This document shows positions 33,717-42,720 of a DNA stretch of 64,000 nt, piece after piece (position 1 is the first letter of the stretch; each line of letters starts with the position of its first letter). A program made the translations under genes and the position numbers. The stretch comes from an uncultured Eubacteriales bacterium. Its GTDB lineage: Bacteria; Bacillota; Clostridia; Oscillospirales; CAG-272. Below the pieces are notes generated by a model that made no database searches, was not told the origin of the DNA, and saw nothing but the letters and a program-made list of their open reading frames with translations. The stretch covers positions 19,852-83,851 of the forward strand of contig CAKSNQ010000003.1 in the NCBI GenBank assembly GCA_934476315.1. The letters run 5' to 3'.

Positions 33717-35309
33717 ATGGCAATGAATTATGTAAAGAATATCCCCGATATTCCCGCGGATAAGTTCAGATTTGCAACCGGGCGGGACCTGAAGCACGAC
33801 AGCAAATTTGATACCAAGCCCGTGAGCTATTTTCAGGGCGCACTCAAACGCTTCGCCAAGAACAAGGGCGCGGTCGTTGGCGGTATCGTGATTGCTATTC
33901 TGGTACTTTTTGCAATCATTGCGCCGTTTTTCACTGCCTTCACACCGGCATACTACGATATGGTGTATGCTTACGTAACGCCCAAGTCAGAGCTTTTTGC
34001 CAATAACGGCATTGATTTCTGGGATGGCTGCAAAACGAAAAACACCAATTACCTCGGCTATATCAAGGATCAGGCTCTCGCTGCGGAAACGGGCAGGGAA
34101 GTCATCAAGCGCGGTGAGTACACGGTGAGTCAGGACGGCTCAAGCTATTCCTACCGCTACGATACTTATTATGGCGTAGGCTTTGGTAAATACAAGATCA
34201 TTTCTCAGGAAGAATTCGATAATATTCAGAAATATCAGGATGAAACGGGCAGACAGATTCTCTATCCCGTGGTGAAATCCTCCGACAGACCCACGCTTGA
34301 AAAGAATAAGTACGATGCGAATATCTACTATAAGATGGAGGATCCGAATGCATCGGTGATCCGCCCCAAGCTCGACTATAACGGAAATATCATCCCCAAC
34401 TACTGGAGATACGAGGAAGGCTCGGCGTCTTCTCTGATCCCGGAGTACAATTCTCTCCGGATCGAGGGTGAGGATGGCATCAAAGAAAACGGCTCTACCT
34501 ACTACTATGCCTATGGCAGAAGAGTGGATGGCGGTATCGAAGTCAGAGCAGAATATTACGAATATTATACCTATACTCACACTCAGGTGAAGCACGACGG
34601 CATCACGGAACCGCGCTTCCTCTTCGGTACCACCGATACGGGTAAGGATATCTTTGCCTGCCTTGCGTACGGCGCAAGATTTTCGTTCGTGTTTGCCACC
34701 ATCGTCGTGGCGGTGAACTTCATCGTCGGCGTCATTTGGGGCTCAATCTCCGGATACTTCGGCGGAAGAGTCGACCTCATCATGGAAAGAATTTCCGATG
34801 TTCTCGGCGCTGTCCCCACCATGATCGTTATTACGCTTCTGAAATATCATATGGGAACGTCAAGCCAGGCGTTGGTTCTGTTTATCGCGTTCTTTGCGAC
34901 AGGATGGATCGGTATGGCGAGCAGGACGCGCATGCAGTTCTATCGCTTTAAGAATCAGGAGTACGTTCTTGCGGCAAGAACGCTCGGCGCCAGCGATTCG
35001 AGAATTATGTTCAAGCATATTTTTCCGAATGGTCTGGGTACCATCGTCACCAGCGTTGCTTTGGTCATTCCCTTGATGATCTACTCGGAGACCAACTTGT
35101 CCTACCTGGGTATCATCAACCTTGAGGCGGGAAACACCACCAGTGTCGGTACTCTCATTGCTGCTGGTCAGAAGTCTATTATGGCCGGCGCCGCCTACGT
35201 GGCACTGTTCCCCTGTCTGTTCCTTGTTCTGTTAATGCTCAGCTTTAACTTGTTCGGTAACGGCTTGCGCGATGCGTTGAATCCGTCACTCAGAGGCTCG
35301 GAGGATTAA
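33717..35309 (+). CDS. OppC-like ABC permease with large extracytoplasmic insert
   Basis: 530 residues against the usual 300. Membrane segment 1 (about 58-80) is followed by an extracytoplasmic region of about 220 residues (about 85-305), rich in Tyr, Asp, Asn and Lys, where ordinary OppC has a few dozen. The standard permease core then follows (segments from about 322), with the EAA loop EYVLAARTLGASDSRIMFKHIFPN and the ending NLFGNGLRDALNPSL. The inserted domain would face the binding protein and the cell wall. Spacing to neighbours is two bases on each side. Confidence 0.92.
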   Translation: MAMNYVKNIPDIPADKFRFATGRDLKHDSKFDTKPVSYFQGALKRFAKNKGAVVGGIVIAILVLFAIIAPFFTAFTPAYYDMVYAYVTPKSELFANNGIDFWDGCKTKNTNYLGYIKDQALAAETGREVIKRGEYTVSQDGSSYSYRYDTYYGVGFGKYKIISQEEFDNIQKYQDETGRQILYPVVKSSDRPTLEKNKYDANIYYKMEDPNASVIRPKLDYNGNIIPNYWRYEEGSASSLIPEYNSLRIEGEDGIKENGSTYYYAYGRRVDGGIEVRAEYYEYYTYTHTQVKHDGITEPRFLFGTTDTGKDIFACLAYGARFSFVFATIVVAVNFIVGVIWGSISGYFGGRVDLIMERISDVLGAVPTMIVITLLKYHMGTSSQALVLFIAFFATGWIGMASRTRMQFYRFKNQEYVLAARTLGASDSRIMFKHIFPNGLGTIVTSVALVIPLMIYSETNLSYLGIINLEAGNTTSVGTLIAAGQKSIMAGAAYVALFPCLFLVLLMLSFNLFGNGLRDALNPSLRGSED

Positions 35310-35311
35310 GT

Positions 35312-37555
35312 ATGAATAAAGAAGTTAAGTTATCGGTCAACAATCTGAAGGTCAGCTTCCGCACGGATGCCGGTAAGGTCCAGGCGGTACGGGATATTTC
35401 GTTTGATCTGTATAAGGGGGAAACACTGGCAATCGTCGGAGAGTCCGGTTCTGGTAAGTCCGTTACCTCAAAGGCGATCATGGGAATTTCTGCGGTAAAC
35501 TCTATTTATGAGGGCGGAGAAATTCTTTACGACGGACGGGATCTTTTGCGTATTCCCGAGGAGGAGATGCATAAGCTCCGCGGAGACAAGATCGCCATGA
35601 TCTTCCAGGACCCTTTGTCCTCGCTCAACCCCATCATGCGCATCGGCAAGCAGATCACGGAGGCGATGCTCCTTAAAAATAAGGCGAACCGCAAGGAAGG
35701 GCGCGAAGCCTTCAATAAAATGCTTGCCACATTGTTTGAGACGATCAAGGTCGCTCTCCCCGAGCACAATGACGCAAACATTTCTCTGGAAGAGGTTGGA
35801 AAGTACATCAAGACCTTTGATGACTTCAACATCCAGGCGATTAAACTGGAGAACAGCTACAATGAGTCCCGCACGGCGGCGGAGGAGATGATCACGATTA
35901 TTGAGGATTTCCTCTTCCTGACCGAAAAGAAGCAAAAGGTTGATGTTGTATCGACGCTGAAGCGGATTGGAAATTATCTGAAGCAGATCAGCGACAAGTA
36001 TTTTGTGACGGGCTATGAGGAAACGCTGAAAGCTCACAGCGCATCCCTGTACAGCGCAAGGGCAATCGAGCGCTCCAAACTGACAATCGCGGACGCTACA
36101 AAGAAGCTGGTGGCAGGAAAAGCATACAAAAATGAAGCATCTGCCGAGACTGTCGATATCCTCAAACAGATCAGGAAAACCGCCGAGGAGATGCTCGCAC
36201 GCCCCAAGTATGACTTCTTCCGAATCGGTTACTACGTGTATCGGCATCCCGACACGGACCTCAGCCGGATTCCCGCTCCCGAGGCAAACGAAATGGCGTA
36301 TAAGTTCCTCACCGAGGATTTTATGGAGTCGTTTATCAGCTACGAAAAGATCGCGGTGCGGTATTCGCTCGATAGGACTTTGGAAAACAAGAAAAAGGCG
36401 ATTCGGGAGTTGAAAGCCGCGATTGAATTTTTCAAGGCGGGCAACTTTGCCTCGCCGGAGGCAACGATTCTTGCCAAGAATCTGAACAAAAGTGTCCACG
36501 CGGCAATTGATCCGTTGGCTGTGACCAAGGACAGCGTCGCTTACACCTTTGGCGGCGCCATTGACAGAGAGATCGAAAAGTACTTCTTCTACTTGAAGAA
36601 TAACCCCAAGGAGGAGGCTCGCTTTGCACGTCAGACCGCAAAGAGAGAGGCTCTGCTCGCAAAGGGAAAGAAGGGGAAGACGGTCAACTGGAAGATCGTT
36701 CCCAAGTCCGTGGTGGAGCCGGAGGAACAGATTCGCAACATCGTTTCCGTTCTTACCCACGTGGTGGAGAAGTTTGAGTCCGATGTTCAGGCTGAGAACA
36801 AGGTGGACCTGGACAAGCGGTGCATTGAGATCATTGATTATCTCAAGGAAAAGGCTTCTCAGGTCGTCTATAAGCTGACAAAGCGCATCGCGAAGGAACG
36901 GGCAATCAAGCTCATGGACGAGGTTGGTATTCCCGAGGCGAGACTGCGGTACAGACAGTATCCGTTTGAGTTCTCGGGCGGTATGCGCCAGCGTATCGTG
37001 ATTGCAATCGCACTTTCGGCAAACCCCGATATTCTGATATGCGACGAGCCTACCACCGCACTTGACGTTACCATTCAGGCGCAGATTCTGGAGCTGATCA
37101 ACCGTCTGAAGCGTGAGCGTAATCTTTCCATTATCTTTATTACGCACGATCTGGGCGTGGTCGCAAACATGGCGGACAGAATTGCCGTGATGTATGCAGG
37201 TAAGATTGTTGAGTACGGTACGGCGGAAGAGGTGTTCTACAATCCACGGCATCCCTATACGTGGGCGTTGCTTTCCTCCATGCCCGACCTCGATACGAAC
37301 GAGAAGCTGGATGCCATCCCCGGTACCCCTCCCAATATGATCTATCCTCCCGTCGGAGATGCGTTCGCGGAGAGAAACAAGTACGCAATGGAGATAGACT
37401 ACGAAATGCAGCCTCCTATGTTTGAAGTTTCTCCTACGCATTACGCCGCCACATGGCTGCTCCACCCCAATGCGCCCAAGGTTGAGGTTCCCAAGATCAT
37501 TACCGAGCGAATCAAGCGAATGAAGGAAAGAGGAGGCAATTATGGAGAACAATAA
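35312..37555 (+). CDS. OppD-like ABC ATPase with about 400-residue insert
   Basis: 747 residues against the usual 330-350. Walker A GESGSGKSV is at about 43-51 and the Q-loop MIFQDPLSSLNP at about 95-107. The next expected element, the signature motif (FSGGMRQR), is only at about 553-560; normally about 60 residues separate them, here about 455. The insert (about 130-525) is Lys/Glu-rich, largely helical and shows no motif I know. Walker B ILICDEPTTALD, the H-loop FITHDLGVVANMA and the OppD C-terminal region (YTWALLSSMPDL) are intact, so ATPase activity is expected. The frame is continuous, so this is not an assembly join of two genes. It overlaps oppF by 14 bases. Confidence 0.92.
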   Translation: MNKEVKLSVNNLKVSFRTDAGKVQAVRDISFDLYKGETLAIVGESGSGKSVTSKAIMGISAVNSIYEGGEILYDGRDLLRIPEEEMHKLRGDKIAMIFQDPLSSLNPIMRIGKQITEAMLLKNKANRKEGREAFNKMLATLFETIKVALPEHNDANISLEEVGKYIKTFDDFNIQAIKLENSYNESRTAAEEMITIIEDFLFLTEKKQKVDVVSTLKRIGNYLKQISDKYFVTGYEETLKAHSASLYSARAIERSKLTIADATKKLVAGKAYKNEASAETVDILKQIRKTAEEMLARPKYDFFRIGYYVYRHPDTDLSRIPAPEANEMAYKFLTEDFMESFISYEKIAVRYSLDRTLENKKKAIRELKAAIEFFKAGNFASPEATILAKNLNKSVHAAIDPLAVTKDSVAYTFGGAIDREIEKYFFYLKNNPKEEARFARQTAKREALLAKGKKGKTVNWKIVPKSVVEPEEQIRNIVSVLTHVVEKFESDVQAENKVDLDKRCIEIIDYLKEKASQVVYKLTKRIAKERAIKLMDEVGIPEARLRYRQYPFEFSGGMRQRIVIAIALSANPDILICDEPTTALDVTIQAQILELINRLKRERNLSIIFITHDLGVVANMADRIAVMYAGKIVEYGTAEEVFYNPRHPYTWALLSSMPDLDTNEKLDAIPGTPPNMIYPPVGDAFAERNKYAMEIDYEMQPPMFEVSPTHYAATWLLHPNAPKVEVPKIITERIKRMKERGGNYGEQ

Positions 37556-38801
37556 TGAAGTCCTGCTGAAGGTCGAACATCTTTGCCAATATTTCCGGAT
37601 GGGACGCAAGGACCTCAAGGCGGTTGACGACGTGAGCTTTGAGATCAAAAAGGGTGAGGCGTTTGGTCTTGTCGGAGAGTCCGGGTGCGGTAAAACCACC
37701 ACCGGTCGTTCGATCATACAGCTGTATGACATTACCTCGGGCAACATATACTTTAAGGGGCAGAAGATCAGCGCGGGGACGCGTTCCTACAAGGATGCGA
37801 TCGCGAGCGCCCGCTCCGAAGCGGCAAAAAAGATCAAAGCGCTCCGCGCCGAGAAAAACGTCAGCGCCGAAAGAGCGGCTGAGATTAAGGCTGAGATTGA
37901 AAAAATCAACAGCGAGCTGGGTGCCGTGGTTGATGAAAACAGAGCCAAGATCAGAAGCGCAAAGGTTGACTGCAAGGCAGTCGATAAACGCTATTCCCAG
38001 TCGCGTATTGAGGCGCTTGAGGCAGAACATGCCGAGAAGCTCCGGGCAGCCGGGGGCGATCATGCGGCAATCAAGGCGCTCGATAAAGAGTATAAGCAGA
38101 AGTGCCGCGTGGCAAAGAAGAGCAAGCTGATTACGGAAATTCAGATGATCTTCCAGGACCCCATTGCCTCGCTCGACCCCCGTATGACGGTCCGCGAGAT
38201 CATCGCCGAGGGCTTGGTCATCAACGGCATGACCGACAAAGAGCTGATCAATCAGAAGGTTTATGACATTCTTGAGACCGTCGGACTTGTCCGTGAGCAT
38301 GCGGACCGGTATCCGCACGAGTTCTCGGGCGGTCAGCGTCAGCGTATCGGTATTGCAAGAGCCGTGATTATGCAGCCTGAAATGATTATCGCGGACGAGC
38401 CGATCTCGGCGCTCGACGTGTCGATTCAGGCGCAGGTCATCAACCTGCTCAACGACCTGCGCGAGAGCATGGGACTTACCATTATGTTCATTGCCCACGA
38501 CCTGTCCGTCGTTAAATACTTCTCGGACAGAATCGGCGTGATGTATTTCGGCAAAATGGTAGAGCTTGCCGACTCGGATGAGCTGTTCAATCATCCCCTG
38601 CATCCTTATACAAAGTCCCTGCTGTCAGCCATTCCGTTGCCTGACCCCGTGTACGAAAAGCAACGTACACGAATCAGCTACAATCCTTTGGCAGAACATG
38701 ATTATTCGGTAGATCGACCCTCCTTCCGCGAGATTGCTCCCGGTCACTTTGTCTATTGTAACGACGCTGAGGAAAGGAAGTACAAAGAGTCGGTCAAATA
38801 A
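37542..38801 (+). CDS. OppF-like ABC ATPase with coiled-coil insert
   Basis: 419 residues against about 310-330. Walker A GESGCGKTTTGRS is at about 44; the Q-loop MIFQDPIASLDPRM only at about 203, roughly 105 residues later than normal. The insert (about 78-190) is highly charged Ala/Glu/Lys/Arg sequence with heptad character (EIKAEIEKINSELGAVV, SRIEALEAEHAEKL). The signature FSGGQRQRIGIARA, Walker B MIIADEPISALD and the C-terminal YTKSLLSAIPLPDP region are normal. Start at 37542 lies inside the end of the previous gene, with AGAGGAGG upstream. It forms the nucleotide-binding pair with the OppD-like protein. Confidence 0.93.
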   Translation: MENNNEVLLKVEHLCQYFRMGRKDLKAVDDVSFEIKKGEAFGLVGESGCGKTTTGRSIIQLYDITSGNIYFKGQKISAGTRSYKDAIASARSEAAKKIKALRAEKNVSAERAAEIKAEIEKINSELGAVVDENRAKIRSAKVDCKAVDKRYSQSRIEALEAEHAEKLRAAGGDHAAIKALDKEYKQKCRVAKKSKLITEIQMIFQDPIASLDPRMTVREIIAEGLVINGMTDKELINQKVYDILETVGLVREHADRYPHEFSGGQRQRIGIARAVIMQPEMIIADEPISALDVSIQAQVINLLNDLRESMGLTIMFIAHDLSVVKYFSDRIGVMYFGKMVELADSDELFNHPLHPYTKSLLSAIPLPDPVYEKQRTRISYNPLAEHDYSVDRPSFREIAPGHFVYCNDAEERKYKESVK

Positions 38802-38820
38802 CAAGACAGGCGGTTAAGGC

Positions 38821-39243
38821 ATGAAAAAGGAAACCAAAGCGTTATTGTTGAAGTATATCATCTGCTTTGCTGTCGCTTCTTTGATCGCGGTTGCCGTGTT
38901 CTGGTCAAAAGGCTTTTTTGCTCACTCGGTCGCTGTGAATATCCAGATTCTGGCGGATGGATTCTTCGTCTCCGGAATTTTGCTGACTTTGTTTGCGGGA
39001 ATGATGTTCATCAGCGGCGAGGGCGCCCTGATAGGAATAGGATTCGTTTTGAGAAATGTCGTTTTGGCGTTTATTCCTATGGGCAGAGCAAAGCATGAAT
39101 TGTATAAGGATTACCGCGAGAGAAAGCTGAAGGAGATGAGAAAAACAAAAGACCGGTGTGTTCTTGTGACAGGTCTGTTGTTTCTTTTCGTCGGAGTCGT
39201 TTTTACCGCTATCTGGTACGTGAAATTCTATAACGTCACCTGA
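38821..39243 (+). CDS. DUF3899-like membrane protein
   Basis: 140 residues with four hydrophobic segments (about 8-28, 42-62, 65-85 and 114-134) and a basic cytoplasmic loop (AKHELYKDYRERKLKEMRKTKDR). The shape and the Y-x-D-Y-x-E-R-K motif recall DUF3899; function unknown. It follows oppF by 19 bases without a terminator and is the last gene of the operon, so it may help the transporter, but no partner is shown. A terminator pair follows. Confidence 0.65.
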   Translation: MKKETKALLLKYIICFAVASLIAVAVFWSKGFFAHSVAVNIQILADGFFVSGILLTLFAGMMFISGEGALIGIGFVLRNVVLAFIPMGRAKHELYKDYRERKLKEMRKTKDRCVLVTGLLFLFVGVVFTAIWYVKFYNVT

Positions 39244-39265
39244 CCGTCCGGTCGGAGACCGTACA

Positions 39266-39305
39266 AAAACGGGTGCCGTGGTCCTGAGACAATAGTACCC
39301 GTTTT
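39266..39305 (+). terminator. Terminator-like hairpin after the opp operon
   Basis: AAAACGGGT pairs with ACCCGTTTT across a 22-base loop; short T-run. Confidence 0.6.
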
Positions 39306-39315
39306 GAATGAACCC

Positions 39316-39358
39316 CGGGGGTGATAAAAAACTCAGTCTGAGTTTTTTATCACCCCCG
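39316..39358. terminator. Strong hairpin terminator, family member
   Basis: A 20-bp palindrome: CGGGGGTGATAAAAAACTCAG with its complement around a single central T. Inner CTCAG/CTGAG is shared with the hairpin at 56042. Confidence 0.92.
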
Positions 39359-39447
39359 ACGACGTTGTTCGCGTCAGCCGGATATCTCCGACGCGGAGAC
39401 CATTCCGACGATTCGGGGTCAATATTTGCACCTTTTTCCGATATTCC

Positions 39448-39476
39448 TTGACTTCCCGGGCAATTTGTGCTAAAAT
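39448..39476 (+). promoter_or_regulatory. Promoter of the PTS EIIC gene
   Basis: TTGACT, 17 bases, TAAAAT with TG at the extended -10. Confidence 0.75.
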
Positions 39477-39515
39477 GAATAATAAATGAACGACAGAGAG
39501 TGAGCGAGGCAGAAT

Positions 39516-40544
39516 ATGAAAAAAACATTGAAAACATACGCAAAACGGTATTTTATCGACGCGATGGGCGCAATGGCGCTCGGACTTTTCGCGTCACTGC
39601 TGATCGGAACGATCTTCCAGACCATCGGACAATATACCGGATTGTCCTTTCTTTGCGACATCAATAAATACGCGGCGGGCGCGTCCGGCATGGCGATCGG
39701 CGTCGCCATCGCACACGCGTTGAAATCCGATACGCTCGTCATGCTGTCGGCGGCGGTGGTCGGCTCCATCGGATATAGCTTCCCGACGCATTTCGAAGCC
39801 ATCGACCGCTCTCTGACGGCAGGACCTGCCGGCGCGTTTGTCGCCGTTGTCGTCGCCTGCGAGATCGCACAGCTCGTCTCCAAGAAAACCAAGGTCGATA
39901 TTCTTGTCACGCCTACCGTCGCCATCCTGGTCGGCTACGGCGTGTCGTGGCTGGTCTGCCCCGGCATCTCGTACGTCGTCTACGCGCTCGGCGACTTTAT
40001 CAATACGGCGACCGAATACCAGCCGTTCCTCATGGGCGTGGTCATCTCCGTCGTGGTTGGTATGATCCTGACGCTTCCGATCTCCAGCGCCGCCATCTGC
40101 GCTATGATCGGTATTTCCGGACTGGCGGGCGGTGCGGCGACCGTCGGGTGCTGCGCGCAGATGATCGGCTTTGCCTTTATGTCCTTCCGCGCCAACCGCT
40201 GGAGCGGACTGGTCGCGCAGGGGCTGGGAACCTCTATGCTCCAGATGGGGAATATCTGCCGCAAGCCGCAGATATGGATTCCGCCCACACTTGCGGCGGC
40301 GATCTGCGGACCGCTTTCAACCATGGTCTTCCGCCTGGAATGTACCGGCGTCTCGGCGGGAATGGGAACCTGCGGACTGGTCGGACCACTCGGTATCCTG
40401 ACCGCGACCGAAAAGGAGCCGCGCATGTGGGCGGGGCTTGCCCTGCTTTGCTTCGTGCTCCCCGCGGTGCTCTCCTGCCTGTTCGGATTTCTCATGGAAA
40501 AAATGGGACTCTATCGTCAGGAGGACCTCAAGTTGCCGCAGTGA
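39516..40544 (+). CDS. PTS EIIC-type membrane protein (PF13303-like), orphan
   Basis: 342 residues, about nine to ten membrane segments. Composition and motifs (INKYAAGASGMAIGVAIAHAL, LVTPTVAILVGYGVSWLV, GGAATVGCCAQMIGFAFMSFRANRWSGLVAQGLGTSMLQMGNICRKP) match the EIIC_2 family of sugar phosphotransferase-like permeases. No EIIA or EIIB, no sugar enzyme and no regulator sit beside it, and the usual phosphorylation partners are absent, so it may act as a stand-alone transporter. Start at 39516. It is a single-gene unit with its own promoter and a UUCG-capped terminator. Confidence 0.82.
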   Translation: MKKTLKTYAKRYFIDAMGAMALGLFASLLIGTIFQTIGQYTGLSFLCDINKYAAGASGMAIGVAIAHALKSDTLVMLSAAVVGSIGYSFPTHFEAIDRSLTAGPAGAFVAVVVACEIAQLVSKKTKVDILVTPTVAILVGYGVSWLVCPGISYVVYALGDFINTATEYQPFLMGVVISVVVGMILTLPISSAAICAMIGISGLAGGAATVGCCAQMIGFAFMSFRANRWSGLVAQGLGTSMLQMGNICRKPQIWIPPTLAAAICGPLSTMVFRLECTGVSAGMGTCGLVGPLGILTATEKEPRMWAGLALLCFVLPAVLSCLFGFLMEKMGLYRQEDLKLPQ

Positions 40545-40581
40545 CGGTCGGCGGAGTACTCCCGTCGGATTGCCCTCGCGT

Positions 40582-40607
40582 CCCGGATACAGTTCGCTGT
40601 GTCCGGG
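40582..40607 (+). terminator. UUCG-capped terminator after the PTS gene
   Basis: CCCGGATACAG-TTCG-CTGTGTCCGGG, an 11-bp stem (one G-T pair) with the extra-stable tetraloop, then TGTTTTG. Confidence 0.88.
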
Positions 40608-40758
40608 GCGTGTTTTGTCGTCGACGGTCTGTCGAATCCCCCCATCTTAGGCAAGAAATCCAAAATTGTTCCATAACATGACGGATATTTTACCGCACCG
40701 CCATGTCCTTTTGTGATTTTTGACATAAATTTCATCGTATAATTGTCAAACTTGACGC

Positions 40759-40787
40759 TTGCACAAAGACGAGAAATATGCTATACT
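40759..40787 (+). promoter_or_regulatory. Promoter of the surface protein gene
   Basis: TTGCAC, 17 bases, TATACT with TG at the extended -10. Leader about 60 bases. The rest of 40608-40758 shows no gene. Confidence 0.75.
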
Positions 40788-40851
40788 ATGAACTGGAGAG
40801 ATACCCGAGTGTACGGGTGTCGCCGATAATACATAATTTGGGAGGTTCGAC

Positions 40852-42657
40852 ATGAAAAAATTTGCAATGGTTCTTCTCGTTGCAGCGCTGGCAGTCATTC
40901 TTGCGCTTTCTGCGTCCGCAGAATATCACAAGTCCATGTACTACGGCGTGCTGAAGGTCGAGGAGGGCGCCATCACAGTGGATGGTCAGGTGGACGAGGC
41001 GTACGGTGAGCCGCTGTTCTGGTATCAGGCAGACGGCACGGACGACCCCGGCGAGTACAAAACCGAGAAGAACTGGTTCTTCACGAAGGATACCCGTGGT
41101 GAGGAGTTCCAGGACGAGGTTCTGTTCCTGGTGTACAACACCGAGAACTACGCCAAGGGTTATGCAGTCTGGTCGGATTCCGCTCTGTATGTTTGCGTTG
41201 ATACTTACATTCAGGGTTGGAGCAACGTCGGTCTGAAGGAGGACGGCGCCGACATGTGGAAGGGCTACTGCCTGCAGCTGAACCTGTTTGATTACAAGGG
41301 CTACCAAAACGTTGACTACGGTATCGGTCACATGTCCGATGAGTCCACGAAGCAGTACTGCTTCGGTGCCAACAAGGGTACCGGCACGCAGGTTATGCAG
41401 AATGGCGCGCAGGAGCTCAATGCCAAGACCACCCGTGATGGCGAACACGTCATCTACGAGGTTGAGTTGAAGTGGGACGAGTTCCTGACCTTCACGCCTG
41501 CTGAAAAAGATAAGATCGGTGTCGACGTCTGCATCAACCTCGGCAACATAATGGAAGAGGGCGGCTCTCAGAAGTGCCTGACCTTTACGGGTACTGGTGC
41601 AAAGGGCTACCACACGAGAAGCTCCGATTACAGCCTGATTCCGCGCTTCTACCTTGTGACCAACGCGGATGACGCCGCTAAGCTGGAAGCTGAGTACCTC
41701 AACGAGGGCGAGCTGAAGTCTGACGACCATTCGATCTCGCTGTTCGGCTGCAACGAAGTGTTCGGTAAGTTCACGCTGGACACCGAAAATAAGAAGGCTG
41801 GTTACGCTTGCCTGAGCTACACGCTGGGCGTTGGTGACGCGAACCCGGTCGTGTTCGCAGAGCCGATCGACGGTTCCGCTTATGATTCGCTTGAGTTTGA
41901 GCTGTACCTTTCCGATCTCGCTATTTTTGATCTGAAGTTTGGAAATACCGGCTTTGAGCTGACTTCCTCCGGCAAGTGCGATAACTCGGAGATTGCTTGG
42001 AACCTTGGTCAGATCAAGACAGGTATTGTCGGCGAGCCTCAGGTTGGCTGGAACCATGTCGTTTTGGCGTTCAAGGATGCAAAAGCTACGGATGGTTCGA
42101 CCGGCGCGTTCGACGCGTCCAATATCAACTTCATGAGATTCTTCTTCGTGGGCAACACTGCTCCCGAGACGGATATGGTCCTCAAGATCGATAATATCCG
42201 CCTGAGCGACGCGCAGAAGGTCAAGGAAGAGGAAGCGAAGAAGGAAGCGCAGGAAGTCACCGACCGCATCATGGGTCTGTCCGAGGACATCACCAAGGAT
42301 AACCTGGCGGCAATGACCACCCGCGTTACCAGAGCACGTCAGGCTTACGACCAGCTGAGCGATCTCGCGAAGCCGTTCGTGACCAAGGAGGCTGTCACCC
42401 GTCTGAAGGACCTCGAGAAGAAGATTGAGGAAGTGAAGAACCAGCCCGACGAGAAGCCGGACGATCCCAAGGATCCGACCGATCCGACAGACCCGACCGA
42501 CCCGACCGACCCGACCGATCCCGTGAATCCGGAGAATCCCAAGGATCCCGACGACAAGCCGGGCAACTCGACGGTTATCATCATCGTTGTTGTTGCAGTG
42601 GTCGTGATCGCCGCTGTGGTCGTGTTCGTAGTTCTTAAGAAAAAGAAGAACGCATAA
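40852..42657 (+). CDS. Membrane-anchored surface protein with CBM9-like domain
   Basis: 601 residues. Signal peptide (1-23, ending SASA). Residues about 35-230 resemble the CBM9/DOMON beta-sandwich (ITVDGQVDEAYGEPLFWYQ, SALYVCVDTY, YEVELKWDEF), usually sugar- or haem-binding. About 245-440 is a second beta domain that looks like a carbohydrate-binding module (YDSLEFELYLSDL, WNHVVLAFKDA, LKIDNIRLSDA). A helical stretch follows (445-520), a wall-spanning linker of DPT repeats (about 540-562), one membrane segment (about 573-597) and a KKKKNA tail. It is anchored by membrane insertion rather than sortase. Codons are strongly biased as in the opp operon, suggesting an abundant protein. Confidence 0.82.
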   Translation: MKKFAMVLLVAALAVILALSASAEYHKSMYYGVLKVEEGAITVDGQVDEAYGEPLFWYQADGTDDPGEYKTEKNWFFTKDTRGEEFQDEVLFLVYNTENYAKGYAVWSDSALYVCVDTYIQGWSNVGLKEDGADMWKGYCLQLNLFDYKGYQNVDYGIGHMSDESTKQYCFGANKGTGTQVMQNGAQELNAKTTRDGEHVIYEVELKWDEFLTFTPAEKDKIGVDVCINLGNIMEEGGSQKCLTFTGTGAKGYHTRSSDYSLIPRFYLVTNADDAAKLEAEYLNEGELKSDDHSISLFGCNEVFGKFTLDTENKKAGYACLSYTLGVGDANPVVFAEPIDGSAYDSLEFELYLSDLAIFDLKFGNTGFELTSSGKCDNSEIAWNLGQIKTGIVGEPQVGWNHVVLAFKDAKATDGSTGAFDASNINFMRFFFVGNTAPETDMVLKIDNIRLSDAQKVKEEEAKKEAQEVTDRIMGLSEDITKDNLAAMTTRVTRARQAYDQLSDLAKPFVTKEAVTRLKDLEKKIEEVKNQPDEKPDDPKDPTDPTDPTDPTDPTDPVNPENPKDPDDKPGNSTVIIIVVVAVVVIAAVVVFVVLKKKKNA

Positions 42658-42682
42658 TTGGTTCCTTTCAAAACCATAAAAC

Positions 42683-42720
42683 GGGGATGCCGCGCTCAGC
42701 GCGGCATCCCCCCCCTTTTT
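42683..42720 (+). terminator. Terminator after the surface protein gene
   Basis: GGGGATGCCGCGC pairs with GCGCGGCATCCCC around a 3-base loop, followed by C4T6. Confidence 0.95.

Noticed and set aside
35312..37555. OppD-like gene as a fusion or assembly join of two genes
   Set aside because: The frame is continuous, codon bias is uniform, and all ABC motifs occur once in the normal order.
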